This document shows positions 25,334-31,861 of a stretch of 31,861 nucleotides of DNA, in pieces (within the stretch, counting starts at the first letter, position 1; the number at the start of each line of letters is the position of its first letter). Source of the stretch: Paracoccaceae bacterium (GTDB lineage: Bacteria; Pseudomonadota; Alphaproteobacteria; Rhodobacterales; Rhodobacteraceae); assembly GCA_011523445.1 (NCBI GenBank), contig WTGT01000125.1, positions 1 to 31,861 on the forward strand, given 5' to 3'. The notes under the pieces are model-generated. The model saw only the letters and a program-made list of their open reading frames with translations. It was not told the origin of the DNA and searched no databases. The position numbers and the translations under genes were made by a program.

Positions 25334-26383
25334 TTACCCAACCAGTTGCAGATATATCAGATATCCAAATCCTGATAGGATTGAGCCAACAAAACCCAAA
25401 ATCAGGTACCAGACAAATAGATTGCGCCTGACTAGTACAAAAACGGCCATTGAGGCAGGAAGACTACTGACACCACCTGCAACCATGAAAGTCAGGGCAC
25501 CAGGTAATGACATTCCCATATCGACAAGACCTCCAACCATCGGGATTGCGGCATATCCATTCAAATAGGCTGGTACACCAACGGCGGCAGCAGTTGGAAT
25601 CAACCACCATTCACTGTTGGCCCCAAGATAGTTGCCAACAAATTCAGGTGGTATATAAGCAACCATGAGGCTTTCGATCAAAAAGGCCAGTGTCAACCAT
25701 TTGAAAAGAAACCATCCGGTAGTTTTTGATTCCGCAACAAAGGAGTTTCTCCTTTCATCATCTTTCCAAAAAGCCCAAACAATTTTTTTGTTGCTTCTTG
25801 TTGAAGGGCTACAACCACTAAACCCGGTTACGGCTTCTTCACGCAGAGGATTGGTAAACAGCCCACGCTGAACCAAACTATGTGTGGCAAATCCTGCACC
25901 CAGTCCAAGAACAATTGCCACTATGGTTTTGACAACGGTAAATTCAATCCCTAAAACCGCAGATAGAAGGACAAACATTTCAGGGTCCATGAGGGGTGAG
26001 GAAATCCAAAAAGCCATGACAGGCGCCAAGGGAACTCCAGCTTGTAACAAACCAGCAATCAGAGGAATTACGGTGCATGAACAAAAAGGTGAAAGTCCCC
26101 CAAAAATGGCTGCGGCAACAATCATTTTCCTTGCATGCCCAGCAAATACAGTTGCAATTTGCTGATCCAGCCCCGTGGCTTTTGCACTCCCGGCTATAAA
26201 AACGGACAACACCAGAAAGGGAAAGATAAACCCTAGCGATGCAAATAAGAATCTTATACTTTCCGAAACTTGTTCGGTATCGAATAATACAATCCCGAGG
26301 AATAGAATTATGAATGCAAGAACTACCTTATCCAATGGGAAGGAATATGATACCAAAAGGGCCTTTGCTTCTCTGATTGTCAT
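25334..26383 (-). CDS. DUF318 / ArsP-YraQ type permease
   Basis: A 349-residue membrane protein with about eight to ten helices. The hallmark is FGGLSPFCSCTVIPLIAGLL with C101 and C103, followed by APVMAFWISSPLMDPEMF; a second related half contains GNYLGANSEWWLIPTAAAVGVPAYLNGYAAIPM. A cytoplasmic loop at about 175-215 carries GFSGCSPSTRSNKK. The family (PF03773) includes the ArsP organoarsenical exporter and many permeases of unknown substrate. Nothing adjacent indicates arsenic or metal resistance. The start is ATG at 26383, with no strong ribosome site visible. It stands alone between the exonuclease and the toxin-antitoxin pair. Confidence 0.85.
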   Translation of the reverse strand: MTIREAKALLVSYSFPLDKVVLAFIILFLGIVLFDTEQVSESIRFLFASLGFIFPFLVLSVFIAGSAKATGLDQQIATVFAGHARKMIVAAAIFGGLSPFCSCTVIPLIAGLLQAGVPLAPVMAFWISSPLMDPEMFVLLSAVLGIEFTVVKTIVAIVLGLGAGFATHSLVQRGLFTNPLREEAVTGFSGCSPSTRSNKKIVWAFWKDDERRNSFVAESKTTGWFLFKWLTLAFLIESLMVAYIPPEFVGNYLGANSEWWLIPTAAAVGVPAYLNGYAAIPMVGGLVDMGMSLPGALTFMVAGGVSSLPASMAVFVLVRRNLFVWYLILGFVGSILSGFGYLIYLQLVG

Positions 26384-26656
26384 GTGCGTACGATTTCAAT
26401 AAAGCGAATTAATTCCGAATTACCAAATATAATTGTGAGGATATAAGTTTCATAATTTTTTACAGAAGTAATTAAATATGAAGTAAGAACTTGAATCAAA
26501 GGTCACAAAAATGACAATTCTAGTTGGTTTTTTACAAATTTAGCCCATTATTTGTACCGAAGATGGGTAATTTTACCCTGCATTTAAGAGAATATTCTAA
26601 GTAATTAGACTAATGACACAAACTCTAACAAATCCATTAAAATAGGACTCGGAGTT

Positions 26657-27031
26657 TCAAGCAATCCAACTTACTAGCTCTACTTCCATCAGTTCACCAG
26701 ATGCCAGTTTCATAAACAGCTGGTACTTATCAGAAGCATCTGCTTTCAGTTTTATACCATTAAGTTTAAGAAAAAGAAGGTATATAACCAGGGCAGTTCT
26801 TTTGTTTCCATCAACAAAGGCATGGTTGCGAGCAATGCCATAAGCATAAGCAGCAGCAATTTCAGCTATGTAAGGTTTGGGGGTACCAAAGTGATATAAA
26901 TTTCTTGGCTTGATAAGAGTAGATTCGAGCAGCCTTTTATCACGTACACCATCCATACCGCCATGTTCAGCGATTTGTCTTCGATGGATCGCAACTACTA
27001 CTTCATCGAGAATCCACTTTGGCTCTGCCAT
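26657..27031 (-). CDS. Doc (death-on-curing) family toxin
   Basis: A 124-residue Fic-fold protein. The Doc motif is H70-AFVDGNKRT, the Doc variant of Fic HxFx(D/E)GNKR; N-terminal LDEVVVAIHRRQIAEHGG and RDKRLLESTL are also typical. Doc of phage P1 phosphorylates elongation factor Tu; this homologue probably does likewise. Its ATG overlaps the antitoxin stop by 1 nt (TAATG), so the two are translationally coupled, antitoxin first. All recognisable motif residues are present, so it should be active. Confidence 0.9.
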   Translation of the reverse strand: MAEPKWILDEVVVAIHRRQIAEHGGMDGVRDKRLLESTLIKPRNLYHFGTPKPYIAEIAAAYAYGIARNHAFVDGNKRTALVIYLLFLKLNGIKLKADASDKYQLFMKLASGELMEVELVSWIA

Positions 27032-27255
27032 TAATCAGCTAACTTCTTGAGCACATCACGATTATCACGCAGAATTGTTTCAGCCGTATCCATCTGTTCA
27101 GCGAATGTGGGATTATATGCACTCAATTCAATGCCATTGGGGGTTTCAGATGTATAGAGCATATCTCCTTTTGCAACACGCAGTCTGGCAAGCACTTCTT
27201 TGGGAAGTACGACGCCTACAGAATTGCCAACTGTTGTAACTTTCAAACGTGTCAT
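27031..27255 (-). CDS. AbrB/MazE-type antitoxin of the Doc module
   Basis: A 74-residue protein with an AbrB/SpoVT swapped-hairpin DNA-binding domain at the N-terminus (LKVTTVGNSVGVVLPKEVLARL) and a C-terminal tail that would bind the toxin (TFAEQMDTAETILRDN). The upstream ATG at 27261 directly abuts AGGAG, which is too close. ATG at 27255 lies 6 nt from AGGAG (27262-27266) and is the likelier start. It lies immediately upstream of doc and behind a promoter overlapped by repeats, fitting autorepression. Confidence 0.87.
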   Translation of the reverse strand: MTRLKVTTVGNSVGVVLPKEVLARLRVAKGDMLYTSETPNGIELSAYNPTFAEQMDTAETILRDNRDVLKKLAD

Positions 27256-27278
27256 AATCATCTCCTAATTTTTGTATG

Positions 27279-27309
27279 ATGTTATAACAAATGTTATAAA
27301 ATATTTCAA
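27279..27309 (-). promoter_or_regulatory. Toxin-antitoxin promoter with overlapping operator repeats
   Basis: On the minus strand TTGAAA (27304-27309) and TATAAC (27281-27286) are spaced 17 bp apart. The same DNA holds two direct copies of ATGTTATAA (27279-27287 and 27291-27299, 12 bp apart), and the first sits in the palindrome TGTTATAACA (27280-27289). Binding of the antitoxin there would cover the promoter. Confidence 0.6.
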
Positions 27310-27404
27310 CTGTGATTAACATCCTCTGAATAACAGGATTTTTTTTGAAATTATTCATCATTCCTGACCCAAATTAAGTTTTATTCAATTCTCAAGATCA
27401 AACT

Positions 27405-28577
27405 TCAGATAATTTGAGGGAGTTTCTGGGCTGGAGGTGTGTTTCTACTTCTTTGGGATCGGACAATTCCATCTATAATGGTCATCCCTACACCTGGCAG
27501 GTTTCCTTGTTCTACTGAGGCCAGAAGATTGTCACCGGGGGAATGTTGGGCTTGATCCATTAATACAAAGTCTGCACAATAACCGACCTCCATCAGTCCA
27601 ACATCCAATTTCCTGTTACGTGAAGTGTTTCCCGTACCAAAGCAGAATGCAACTTCTGCTGGAATATTTCCGAAACTGGACAGAAAAGCAATCATCCTCA
27701 GTATTCCAAGCGGTTGAACACCCGATCCAGCTGGTCCATCCGTACCTAAAATTATCCGATCCAGTTGATCCAGTTCCCTTGCCGTATTAAGGGTTAATAT
27801 TGCAGCTCGTTCATTCCCATTGTGAACAATTTCCAGACTTCGTTGACAGGATTCACACAAGCAGACTATTTGATCGTCCGGTAACGCAGAATGGCCACCA
27901 TTTATGTGACCAATTACATCTGTATCTGCCTCCAATACAACATCCTTGTCTATAAGACCGGAACCGGGGATTGAGGGACCTCCGGTATGAATGGTACTCT
28001 GCATGCCATATTTTCTTGCCCATTGAACCATTTTTTTGGCAGTGGGACCGTCCTTAACAGACCCCAAGCCCACTTCCCCCAATAGTTTGACACCTGAAAC
28101 CGACAATTGCTTGAAATCTTCTTCCTCCATGCCATGCTCGATTACCGGGGCACCGGCAAGAACCTTTACTCCAGATGGGCGAAAGTTTTCATACCATCTT
28201 TGGGCAGCTATGGCCATGGCCTTAAGTCCAACTATGTCTTTGGGCCTACCGGGCATATGGACCTCACCAGCAGAAATCAGGGTAGTTACACCTCCATTAA
28301 GGGTAGAATCGATCCAGTGGAGTTGTTGTTGTCTGGGGGTATAGTCCCCAACGACAGGGTGAATGTGGCTATCAATCAATCCAGGTGAAATCGTAACTCC
28401 ATTGGCATCTACCACCTGGTTCGGTTGGTCGGTGTCTAGGTCTTTCTCAAAACCAATATCGGAAATCTTGCCGTCCATACAAACAATACAATCTCCATCC
28501 AGAATTGGTTGTTCCAATTTTCCGGACAGGATCATCCCAATGTTTTTAATAACTAGTTTGTTTTCTGAAGTTCCCAT
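27405..28577 (-). CDS. Enamidase-like amidohydrolase (1,4,5,6-tetrahydro-6-oxonicotinate hydrolase type)
   Basis: A 390-residue amidohydrolase-superfamily protein that strongly resembles E. barkeri enamidase in my memory of that sequence: IKNIGMILSGK at the start, GDYTPRQQQ, GGVTTLISAGE, MPGRPKD, LGEVGLGSVKDG, HTGGPSIPGSG, HINGG, GILRM and RNTPPAQK at the end. Probable metal ligands are H71 and H73 (SHIHP), bridging E168, H197 and H224, with catalytic D280 (GTDGPAG). The bridging glutamate in place of a carboxylated lysine is a feature of the enamidase type. Enamidase opens the ring of 1,4,5,6-tetrahydro-6-oxonicotinate, giving 2-formylglutarate and ammonia. The start at 28577 follows GAGAAAG. 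It is divergent from the ferredoxin-NADP reductase gene. Confidence 0.82.
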   Translation of the reverse strand: MGTSENKLVIKNIGMILSGKLEQPILDGDCIVCMDGKISDIGFEKDLDTDQPNQVVDANGVTISPGLIDSHIHPVVGDYTPRQQQLHWIDSTLNGGVTTLISAGEVHMPGRPKDIVGLKAMAIAAQRWYENFRPSGVKVLAGAPVIEHGMEEEDFKQLSVSGVKLLGEVGLGSVKDGPTAKKMVQWARKYGMQSTIHTGGPSIPGSGLIDKDVVLEADTDVIGHINGGHSALPDDQIVCLCESCQRSLEIVHNGNERAAILTLNTARELDQLDRIILGTDGPAGSGVQPLGILRMIAFLSSFGNIPAEVAFCFGTGNTSRNRKLDVGLMEVGYCADFVLMDQAQHSPGDNLLASVEQGNLPGVGMTIIDGIVRSQRSRNTPPAQKLPQII

Positions 28578-28703
28578 TTTTCTTTCTCAATAAAAATTGC
28601 CATTCTTGAAGATCTGGCCTGCTTCCCTAATTCATTACTACAACTGATATATCACGATAGGAAAAATAATCTAATCAGATTTCTTATTCGTTAGCTCCTA
28701 TTG

Positions 28704-28716
28704 TGGAATATTTCCA
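28704..28716. promoter_or_regulatory. Candidate operator between enamidase and fpr
   Basis: TGGAA-TAT-TTCCA is a perfect 5-bp inverted repeat in the 192-bp divergent intergenic region. No regulator is encoded nearby, so this is only a candidate. Confidence 0.25.
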
Positions 28717-28769
28717 GGAACTAGAACAGCTCTTGCTGACAAAGAAATTAAATTGGAGTCATTCCTGCT

Positions 28770-29582
28770 ATGGTCGTTGCAGATACAGTACAATCCCAAC
28801 CGATTTCCATTCCTAAAGGGGTTTTTTGCGAAAAGGTGGTATCCGTAGAGCATTATACTGACAGGTTGTTCATGTTCAGGATTACCCGACCCACTTCCTT
28901 CCGTTTTCGTTCGGGAGAGTTTGTAATGATTGGACTTCCCAATTCTGAAAGACCAATTTACAGGGCATATTCGATAGCTTGTCCGAGTTGGGATGATGAA
29001 CTGGAATTTTATTCGATCAAGGTTCCAGATGGTCCCTTGACCAAGGATTTACAGAAAATCAAGATTGGAGACGCAATCCTGATGAGACCAAAACCAACCG
29101 GAACTTTGGTCAATGATGCCCTCATTGATGGTAAAAACCTCTATTTGTTTTCCACAGGAACAGGTATTGCACCTTTTGCTTCCGTTATCAGGGATCCAGA
29201 GACCTACGAGAAATTCGAAAATATCATTCTTACCCACACTTGCAGGCAAGTTGCCGAACTTGAGTATGGTAAAAAGCTTTACGATCTGACACTTGATGAT
29301 CCATTGGTAGGGGATGAGGCCAAAATACAGCTGAAATATTATCCAACTGTAACGCAGGAAGAGTTTGCAACAATAGGCAGGGTTACTGATCTTGTACAAT
29401 CCGGTAAAATTTTTGATGACTTGAATTTACCAGATCTTGATCCAAAAAGAGATAGAGGCATGATTTGCGGCTCCATGGGCTTTCTTAAGGACATGAAGGA
29501 TATTCTTGTTGACAGGGGATTCGTCGAAGGTTCGAACAGTTCACCGGCAGATTTCGTAGTCGAGCGAGCCTTTGTAGGTTGA
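28770..29582 (+). CDS. fpr: Ferredoxin-NADP(+) reductase
   Basis: A 270-residue FAD enzyme of the bacterial Fpr type. The FAD-binding motif is RAYSIACP near residue 70, the NADP pyrophosphate motif is STGTGIAPFASVI near residue 130, a CGSMGFLKDM motif follows, and the C-terminus VVERAFVG is typical of the proteobacterial subfamily. It exchanges electrons between NADPH and ferredoxin or flavodoxin. ATG at 28770 lies after a 192-bp divergent region shared with the enamidase gene. Position between the enamidase and ccr suggests it could provide reduced ferredoxin to the 6-hydroxynicotinate-reductase-like enzyme, but a general redox role is equally possible. Confidence 0.92.
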   Translation: MVVADTVQSQPISIPKGVFCEKVVSVEHYTDRLFMFRITRPTSFRFRSGEFVMIGLPNSERPIYRAYSIACPSWDDELEFYSIKVPDGPLTKDLQKIKIGDAILMRPKPTGTLVNDALIDGKNLYLFSTGTGIAPFASVIRDPETYEKFENIILTHTCRQVAELEYGKKLYDLTLDDPLVGDEAKIQLKYYPTVTQEEFATIGRVTDLVQSGKIFDDLNLPDLDPKRDRGMICGSMGFLKDMKDILVDRGFVEGSNSSPADFVVERAFVG

Positions 29583-29635
29583 TATTTTTTTGTCACCAAA
29601 AAATTTCCTCCGAAACTTGACTTGGCGATAAAAAA

Positions 29636-29653
29636 TATTGCACCGCAGCAATA
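29636..29653. promoter_or_regulatory. Candidate operator upstream of ccr
   Basis: TATTGC (29636-29641) and GCAATA (29648-29653) form a perfect inverted repeat with a 6-bp spacer, 54 bp before the ccr start. Alphaproteobacterial ccr genes are often controlled by acyl-CoA-responsive regulators; the match to any known site is untested. Confidence 0.35.
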
Positions 29654-29707
29654 AAATATTATTTATTATTTTCCCTTAACCAAATCCTTGGATTTTTGAG
29701 AATAATT

Positions 29708-31006
29708 ATGACACAGCCATTAGAACAAGTTGATCTCCCTACCCGAGAAATCAAAGACCTTTATCAGATGGGCGAAATCCCTCCCCTTGGTCATGTCCCC
29801 AAGTCAATGCATGCTTGGGTTATCCGCAGGGAAAGGCAGGGAGTGCCTGTTGATGCCATGAAGGTAGAAGTGGTTGATGTCCCCAAGATAGACAGTCACG
29901 AGGTATTGGTGCTGGTAATGGCTGCGGGTGTCAATTATAACGGTGTTTGGGCAGGGCTTGGAACACCAATCTCAATGTTTGATGTTCACAAGGCCGAGTA
30001 TCATATTGCCGGATCCGATGCTTCCGGAATAGTTTGGGCCGTAGGTGACAAGGTTCGTCGATGGAAGGTTGGTGACGAGGTTGTCATTCATTGTAACCAG
30101 GATGATGGTGATGATGAGGAATGCAACGGTGGTGATCCAATGTTTTCTGCTTCCCAAAGAATTTGGGGCTACGAAACACCTGATGGTTCATTTGCACAAT
30201 TCACACGAGTTCAATCCCAACAGTTAATGAAGAGACCCCAGCATCTGACTTGGGAGGAAAGTGCCTGTTATACACTGACCCTAGCAACTGCCTATCGAAT
30301 GCTTTTCGGTCATCGTCCTCACATTCTTCGACCAGGACAAAATGTACTCGTATGGGGTGCTTCGGGAGGATTGGGTTCATATGCCATTCAGTTGATAAAT
30401 ACTGCTGGTGCCAATGCGATAGGAATAATTTCAGATGAAAGCAAGAGAGATTTCGTTCTGGACCTTGGAGCCAAGGGAGTTATCAACAGGAAGGATTTCA
30501 ATTGCTGGGGACAATTACCCAAGGTCAACTCCATGGAGTACAAGGAATGGTTTTCCGAAGCAAGGAAATTTGGCAAGGCAATTTGGGATATTACCGGCAA
30601 GGGTAAAAATGTTGACATCGTATTTGAGCATCCTGGACAGGCAACCTTCCCGATATCTACATTTGTTGTGAAACGGGGTGGCATGGTGGTAATTTGTGCT
30701 GGAACATCGGGGTATAATCTGACCATGGATGCCCGATATGTCTGGATGCACCAGAAAAGAATTCAGGGCTCACACTTCGCCAATCTCAAGCAGGCAAGCC
30801 AGGCCAACCAGTTGGTGCTGGAAAAGAGGATTGATCCTTGCATGTCCGAAGTATTTGGATGGGATCAGATACCTGATGCTCATATGAAAATGTATCATAA
30901 TGAACATAAACCAGGTAACATGGCGGTCATGGTTTCTGCTCCCTATCCAGGATTAAAAACCTTTGAGGATGTCATTGAGGCAAGTGAACCAGCTCTGGTG
31001 GTTTAG
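29708..31006 (+). CDS. ccr: Crotonyl-CoA carboxylase/reductase
   Basis: A 432-residue medium-chain dehydrogenase/reductase of normal Ccr length. Family landmarks include the N-terminal LYQMGEIPPLGHVPKSMHAW, GVNYNGVWAG near residue 80, RIWGYETPDGSFAQF, the NADPH-binding VWGASGGLGSYAIQL near residue 215, FEHPGQATFP, and MHQKRIQGSHFANL. The Asn of VNYN, the Glu of WGYE and the His of GSHFAN are where family members position CO2. The enzyme reductively carboxylates crotonyl-CoA to ethylmalonyl-CoA with NADPH, the key step of the ethylmalonyl-CoA pathway. ATG at 29708 is preferred over an in-frame TTG at 29696. The next pathway enzyme, ethylmalonyl-CoA mutase, is at 13686-16128. Confidence 0.96.
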   Translation: MTQPLEQVDLPTREIKDLYQMGEIPPLGHVPKSMHAWVIRRERQGVPVDAMKVEVVDVPKIDSHEVLVLVMAAGVNYNGVWAGLGTPISMFDVHKAEYHIAGSDASGIVWAVGDKVRRWKVGDEVVIHCNQDDGDDEECNGGDPMFSASQRIWGYETPDGSFAQFTRVQSQQLMKRPQHLTWEESACYTLTLATAYRMLFGHRPHILRPGQNVLVWGASGGLGSYAIQLINTAGANAIGIISDESKRDFVLDLGAKGVINRKDFNCWGQLPKVNSMEYKEWFSEARKFGKAIWDITGKGKNVDIVFEHPGQATFPISTFVVKRGGMVVICAGTSGYNLTMDARYVWMHQKRIQGSHFANLKQASQANQLVLEKRIDPCMSEVFGWDQIPDAHMKMYHNEHKPGNMAVMVSAPYPGLKTFEDVIEASEPALVV

Positions 31007-31281
31007 GATTGTTTGACTTAAATAGAAAATTTGATTTTCAACGGTAAACCAACCTGACTTGCTTGTTACACTTATTGGGTTTTATTCTAATGTGAAAATC
31101 TCGTCAGAGGTTATCTCCATAAATTTGAAAAAACAAATAACCTTTGTTTTGGATTTTTATTGGCTTCGGTATAAACCCTACTCCAAAGAATGTTGTTGAA
31201 AACCGGATTCTTTCAAAAACCATTGAAAGACCGGGCCACAATATTTTCTACAGATTGTACCTTAATTGGTTGGAATAGGTT
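31007..31281. other. Intergenic region between ccr and the GMC oxidoreductase gene
   Basis: 275 bp without a gene. An A/T-rich tract follows the ccr stop. No convincing terminator with a U-run and no regulatory RNA is seen. Confidence 0.4.
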
Positions 31282-31861
31282 GTGAAAGTCGCAGATTATA
31301 TAGTAATTGGTTCAGGAAGTTCGGGCTCTGCCCTGACTTTCAGATTGGCCCAAAACTCTGACGACACAATAATTGTACTTGAGTTTGGAGGTTCTGATTT
31401 CGGGCCATTTATCAACATGCCCGCAGCCCTTTCATACCCTATGAATATGAAGAGATATGATTGGGGGTACTTTACTGAACCGGAACCTCATTTGGATGGA
31501 AGACAGATAGCCGCACCTAGGGGGAAGGTAATTGGAGGATCTTCCTCAATTAATGGGATGGTTTATGTAAGGGGGCATGCCAGGGATTTTGATAATTGGG
31601 CCCAATTGGGTGCCAGCGGCTGGTCCTACAGGGATGTTGTTCCCTATTTCCGCAGAATGGAAAATTGGCATGATTGTGGTTCTGGTGGTGACCCGGCAAT
31701 AAGAGGCAATGATGGTCCCTTGCATGTTACCCGGGGGCAAAGGAAAAATCCCCTGATTGAGGCCTTCGAATTGGCTGGTGAACAGGCTGGCTATCAAACA
31801 ACCGAAGATTATAATGGGTTCAAACAGGAAGGGTTTGGACCGATGGAACAAACCATTTGGA
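31282..31861 (+). CDS. GMC oxidoreductase, choline-dehydrogenase-like (3' truncated)
   Basis: The frame is open from GTG 31282 to the window end, giving 193 visible residues of a family usually near 540. The N-terminus MKVADYIVIGSGSSGSALTF is the FAD-binding GxGxxG loop. APRGKVIGGSSSINGMVYVRGHA is the GMC signature 1, and the DNWAQLGASGWSYRDVVPYFRRME segment is typical of BetA-like proteins. Such enzymes oxidise alcohols with FAD; choline is the best-known substrate, but many relatives act on other alcohols. The catalytic C-terminal half lies outside the window, so the substrate cannot be judged. The ribosome site (AATAGG) is weak. A 101-codon antisense frame over this region is not credible. 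Confidence 0.88.
   Translation, partial: MKVADYIVIGSGSSGSALTFRLAQNSDDTIIVLEFGGSDFGPFINMPAALSYPMNMKRYDWGYFTEPEPHLDGRQIAAPRGKVIGGSSSINGMVYVRGHARDFDNWAQLGASGWSYRDVVPYFRRMENWHDCGSGGDPAIRGNDGPLHVTRGQRKNPLIEAFELAGEQAGYQTTEDYNGFKQEGFGPMEQTIW

Noticed and set aside
22807..27404. Integrative mobile element around the nuclease, exonuclease and toxin-antitoxin genes
   Set aside because: No integrase, transposase, tRNA or flanking direct repeats were seen; the patch looks accessory but its boundaries are not marked.
29585..29603. Terminator after fpr (TTTTTTG / CAAAAAA hairpin)
   Set aside because: The stem is almost all A-T and no U-run follows on the plus strand; there is no converging gene to need it.
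31546..31851. 101-codon minus-strand frame at the right edge
   Set aside because: The plus strand encodes a clear GMC oxidoreductase with FAD and signature motifs that runs off the window end.
1..31861. CRISPR arrays, tRNA or rRNA genes
   Set aside because: No regularly spaced short repeats and no cloverleaf or rRNA-like sequence was noticed on either strand.

Overview
The window looks like a chromosomal segment of a moderately AT-rich alphaproteobacterium. The evidence is a sucA-sucB-lpd order followed by a TIGR02300 (FYDLN-acid) protein, which is an alphaproteobacterial family, together with ethylmalonyl-CoA pathway genes (ccr and an ethylmalonyl-CoA mutase) and a Tat-signal-bearing amide/amino-acid type ABC importer. 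Genus is not decidable from sequence reading alone. Both window edges cut genes: sucA on the left and a GMC oxidoreductase on the right.

Layout. 1-3576: end of the 2-oxoglutarate dehydrogenase operon (sucA C-terminus, sucB, lpd) plus the small zinc-ribbon/acidic protein. 3618-6875: a sigma70-like promoter, a cobalamin riboswitch and a coupled three-gene B12/siderophore-type ABC importer (ATPase, binding protein, permease). 6876-7350 holds no gene. 7351-13540: a polytopic membrane protein and a five-gene Liv/Urt-type ABC importer. 13686-16128 (minus strand): ethylmalonyl-CoA mutase, broken by a perfect 457-bp tandem duplication. 16285-22806: an operon with a molybdenum hydroxylase (FAD subunit plus fused FeS-Mo subunit), a 6-hydroxynicotinate-reductase-like Fe-S protein, a UPF0280 (ApbE-like) protein and an AA_synth (DUF1185) protein. 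23167-27261: an accessory patch with an HTH plus PD-(D/E)XK-like COG2958 protein, a DnaQ-type exonuclease with a BRCT domain, a DUF318 permease and a Doc/AbrB toxin-antitoxin pair. 27405-31861: an enamidase-like amidohydrolase, ferredoxin-NADP reductase, crotonyl-CoA carboxylase/reductase and the start of a choline-dehydrogenase-like flavoprotein.

How the genes may work together (inference). Molybdenum hydroxylase, 6-hydroxynicotinate reductase and enamidase are the first three steps of the reductive nicotinate pathway known from Eubacterium barkeri. Finding all three types together, with a solute importer and a possible electron-donor reductase (Fpr), suggests reductive breakdown of nicotinate or a related N-heterocycle. 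If the C5/C6 skeleton ends as glutaryl-CoA and then crotonyl-CoA, Ccr and the B12-dependent mutase nearby would carry it through the ethylmalonyl-CoA pathway toward TCA intermediates. The B12 importer would supply the mutase cofactor. The two functionally unassigned proteins in the operon (UPF0280 and AA_synth) are the most interesting unknowns.
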